Origin: Vermamoeba vermiformis
Taxonomy: Eukaryota > Tubulinea > Echinamoebida
Length of the DNA stretch: 64,000 nucleotides
Direction: 5' to 3'
Assembly: GCA_045837725.1 (NCBI GenBank)
Contig: JBEWZL010000208.1
Span: 143,466 to 207,465, forward strand
In this document: positions 62,304-64,000 of the stretch, piece after piece
Layout of the letters: the number at the start of each line of letters is the position of its first letter
Position numbering within the stretch: position 1 is the stretch's first letter
Notes under the pieces: model-generated
Database searches by the model: none
Told to the model about the DNA's origin: nothing
Seen by the model: only the letters and a program-made list of their open reading frames with translations
Program-made: the position numbers and the translations under genes

Positions 62304-63925
62304 ATGGCAGAGAAGAGCTCTGCAAAGCGTGCCCGTAGTCAGGAGGAAGGTGAAGAGTCAGGTAAGCATTTCAAAGTAATAATTCGGCAACGGGAGTATT
62401 GAATCTAATTTTTCAGATAAAGACCAACAAAAACGCCGAAAGGTTAACAATGACGATTCAAGTAAGCATAATAAATCTGCTGGGTGCAATGTATTATTTG
62501 TTGAAAATATTTGCACGAGCACAACTAATACAAACGTGGTTAGGTTCTGGGTCGGATGAGGAAAACGATGAGGCCAACGACTGTAAGTACCAAAACATTA
62601 CTATATATATTTAATTATGGCCACATTATATTCGAACAATTATTATTATCAGCGCCATGCTATATTAAAAATTAGGCTGTTTGTTTTCATAACGGTAAAA
62701 TTAATTAATAGTACCTGTTCTCGAATTAAATATTTACGCTAAGTTTAAACTTCAAACTTTTAACTTCAAATTTAGTGAAAGTGGGCACGTTTGTTGCAGT
62801 AAATTTACCGAATGGGTTCCGATTTGCCAAAATTAAGAAAGCCAATCGCGTCACGCCTATCGTTAAACTGCTGAAGGTAGCGTAATTTTAAATAATGTTA
62901 ATGGTTAAGTTTTAATTGCAAATGAAAACAGTTCACCTCCGAGATCTTCAATAAAGGGAGCTACTATTCTCTTCAAAAAACAGATAAGAAAATTGCTCGT
63001 GCTGACGTGATTAAAGAAATTGAAGTTTCGTTTGATGAGCACGAATCAAAATTTTTTGTCGCGAACGAAGTTATTACTGAGATCAGCAGGCGTAAGTAAA
63101 CAGTATTAATTGTCACAACGGCTAATTATCGTTCTGCAGTTACGAATCCGACACAGACACCAGGGCCTCTGCAAAATCTTGATGTGGCAGAAGACAACAA
63201 GCAATCAACTGATTTCGATCTGGATTTTTCGCGCCCAAAACAAAAAAAGAAGGCGTCTTTATTACCAGAAGGATGTAAGTGGGCTCATATTATATAGTTA
63301 AATATTTATTTAACAATAATTCAGTCTCTGTGAAAACTTCCGATCAGATCGGACTCGCGCACCAAGATGTTTGGAAAGGAGCGAATAGTAAGTAGTTTAA
63401 AGTTTGAACTTTAAACTTTACAATTAATTGTTTGACACGGTTTAGATTCGGAGCGACTCGGCTATCTCCTACGCTGGTTAAATTACAACAAATATTTCAC
63501 TAGCTCTGCAGCAAATTCTGCCATATCAAAGCAAGGCAAAACTCCGACGCCTAGTTATTTGTATTTTAAGCTCCGTAAGTATTCCCAACAACAGATACGA
63601 TTTTTTGCCTAACGATCCGATAACAGTTTATTACGTAATTCCACAAGACGAGACAAAGGACGAACAAATCGAAGGGGCTGTAAAAACATCAATTGTCACT
63701 GCGTTCAACGGGGAGGCAAATCCAGACAAATACAAGATCTACGGGAAAAAATACTTTTTGACGTCATTAATCCAGGATTATTTAGAAATGTCAGAGAACA
63801 CATGGACGACTGCTGTGTGCCAGCTGATTAACAAAGGAGCAGTTTGGTTAAAAGAAACTGTACGCACTGACGATAATTTTATGTATGTAATTATTCCGCC
63901 GCTCGTGCCTAATAATAAAAAGTGA
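62304..63925 (+). CDS. Accessory gene of the transposon, unknown function
   Basis: Begins MAEKSSAKRARSQEEGEES, divergent from the transposase. About eight small exons. The early part is acidic/basic (KDQQKRRKVNNDDS, SGSDEENDEAND); then comes a compact beta-rich piece (KVGTFVAVNLPNGFRFAKI, EIFNKGSYYSLQ), which could be a Tudor/SH3-like fold; then PTQTPGPLQ and Lys-rich stretches; finally LLRWLNYNKYFTSSAANS and the C-terminal exon with VYYVIPQDETKDEQIEG. No catalytic motif seen. By analogy with other two-gene elements it may help DNA targeting or regulation; not supported by homology here. Confidence 0.7.
62741..62774. repeat. Element motif copy 6 (intron of accessory gene)
   Basis: AAGTTTAAACTTCAAACTTT followed by TAACTTCAAA; longest copy. 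Confidence 0.8.
63394..63420. repeat. Element motif copy 7 (intron of accessory gene)
   Basis: AGTTTAAAGTTTGAACTTTA followed by AACTTTA. Confidence 0.8.
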
Positions 63926-63935
63926 GAAAAAACCT

Positions 63936-63960
63936 AAAAGTTCAAAGTTTAAACTTTAAT
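63936..63960. repeat. Element motif copy 8 (just inside the right terminal repeat)
   Basis: AAAAGTTCAAAGTTTAAACT followed by TTAAT. It mirrors copy 1, 20 bp inside the right terminal repeat. Confidence 0.8.
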
Positions 63961-63980
63961 TTATTATCTGATATTTTTTA

Positions 63981-64000
63981 CTGCACGTACGACTTCGTCC
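63981..64000 (-). repeat. Right terminal inverted repeat of the transposon
   Basis: On the minus strand reads GGACGAAGTCGTACGTGCAG, matching the left end at 18 of 20. It reaches the last base of the window, so more repeat sequence may follow. The motif GTACGT inside it equals the genome's common splice donor. Confidence 0.9.

Larger units (their letters stand above)
59549..64000. mobile_element. DNA transposon with terminal inverted repeats and two divergent genes (right end at or just past the window edge)
   Basis: The element is bounded by 20-bp inverted repeats: GGACGAAGTTCTACGTGCAG at 59,549-59,568 and its complement at 63,981-64,000 (18 of 20 identical). The left repeat may be a few bases longer. 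Inside are a minus-strand DDE-like transposase gene (59,597-62,240) and a plus-strand accessory gene (62,304-63,925), divergent from a spacer of about 63 bp, plus eight AAGTTTAAACTT-type motifs. The element lies in an intron of the M28 peptidase, 54 bp from its acceptor. The target-site duplication cannot be seen because the right flank is outside the window. The family was not identified. Confidence 0.88.

Noticed and set aside
59549-64000. LTR retrotransposon or retroviral-like element
   Set aside because: Inverted, not direct, terminal repeats, and no reverse transcriptase or integrase motif in either gene.

Overview
The window is nuclear DNA of a gene-dense, intron-rich eukaryote. Almost every gene is cut by short introns (mostly about 45-70 nt) with GTAAGT or GTACGT donors and TAG/CAG acceptors; TAA, TAG and TGA all act as stops; intergenic gaps are usually 60-600 bp. 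The gene mix (a C-terminal-type TYW4, calpain, an IPT/ankyrin regulator, a cAMP-receptor-like 7TM protein, GH25 lysozyme, CFA synthase, many F-box and small-GTPase genes) suggests a free-living, probably bacterivorous amoeboid protist such as an amoebozoan or heterolobosean. The species cannot be fixed from the sequence.

Layout. 1-2.5 kb: 3' part of a calpain. 2.6-7.0 kb (-): TYW4-like wybutosine enzyme (methyltransferase, Kelch, JmjC), divergent from an IPT/ankyrin protein at 7.2-10.9 kb. 11.1-12.4 kb: an apparent F-box/small-GTPase fusion. 12.5-13.8 kb: a conserved-looking protein of unknown function. 13.9-14.3 kb: an anomalous G-rich block followed by the orphan C-terminus of an F-box paralogue. 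14.4-27.6 kb: three full tandem F-box/helical-repeat paralogues with very different linkers. 28.07 kb: tRNA-Arg(CCG). 28.3-29.3 kb (-): secreted GH25 lysozyme. 29.5-34.0 kb (-): DDX60-like helicase with an N-terminal coiled coil and two zinc ribbons. 34.1-37.5 kb (-): two tandem secreted beta-lactamase-fold proteins with GPI-like tails. 37.8-39.7 kb (-): CFA synthase with an unusually long intron. 40.4-42.5 kb: F-box/beta-propeller-like gene. 42.6-44.6 and 49.0-51.1 kb: two paralogues of a membrane F-box family (N-terminal TM, F-box, C-terminal polytopic domain), with a secreted protein (-) and a 7TM receptor between them. 51.3-53.4 kb (-): AGC kinase. 53.9-57.5 kb: three divergent Ras-like GTPases, all starting MGN and all with an altered switch II. 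57.7-59.5 kb (-): M28 glutamate-carboxypeptidase-II-like peptidase, interrupted by a DNA transposon that fills the rest of the window.

The two most notable systems are these. (1) A two-gene DNA transposon at about 59,549-64,000 has 20-bp terminal inverted repeats (18/20 identical), a divergent gene pair (a zinc-finger DDE-like transposase and an accessory protein), and eight copies of an AAGTTTAAACTT-type motif in its introns and ends. It lies in an M28 intron, about 55 bp from the splice acceptor. (2) There is a local concentration of F-box proteins in four architectures (GTPase, helical-repeat array, propeller, polytopic membrane), most of which I do not recognise as described families. Exon joins were made by eye from splice signals and reading frame, so CDS spans include introns and exact exon ends are provisional.
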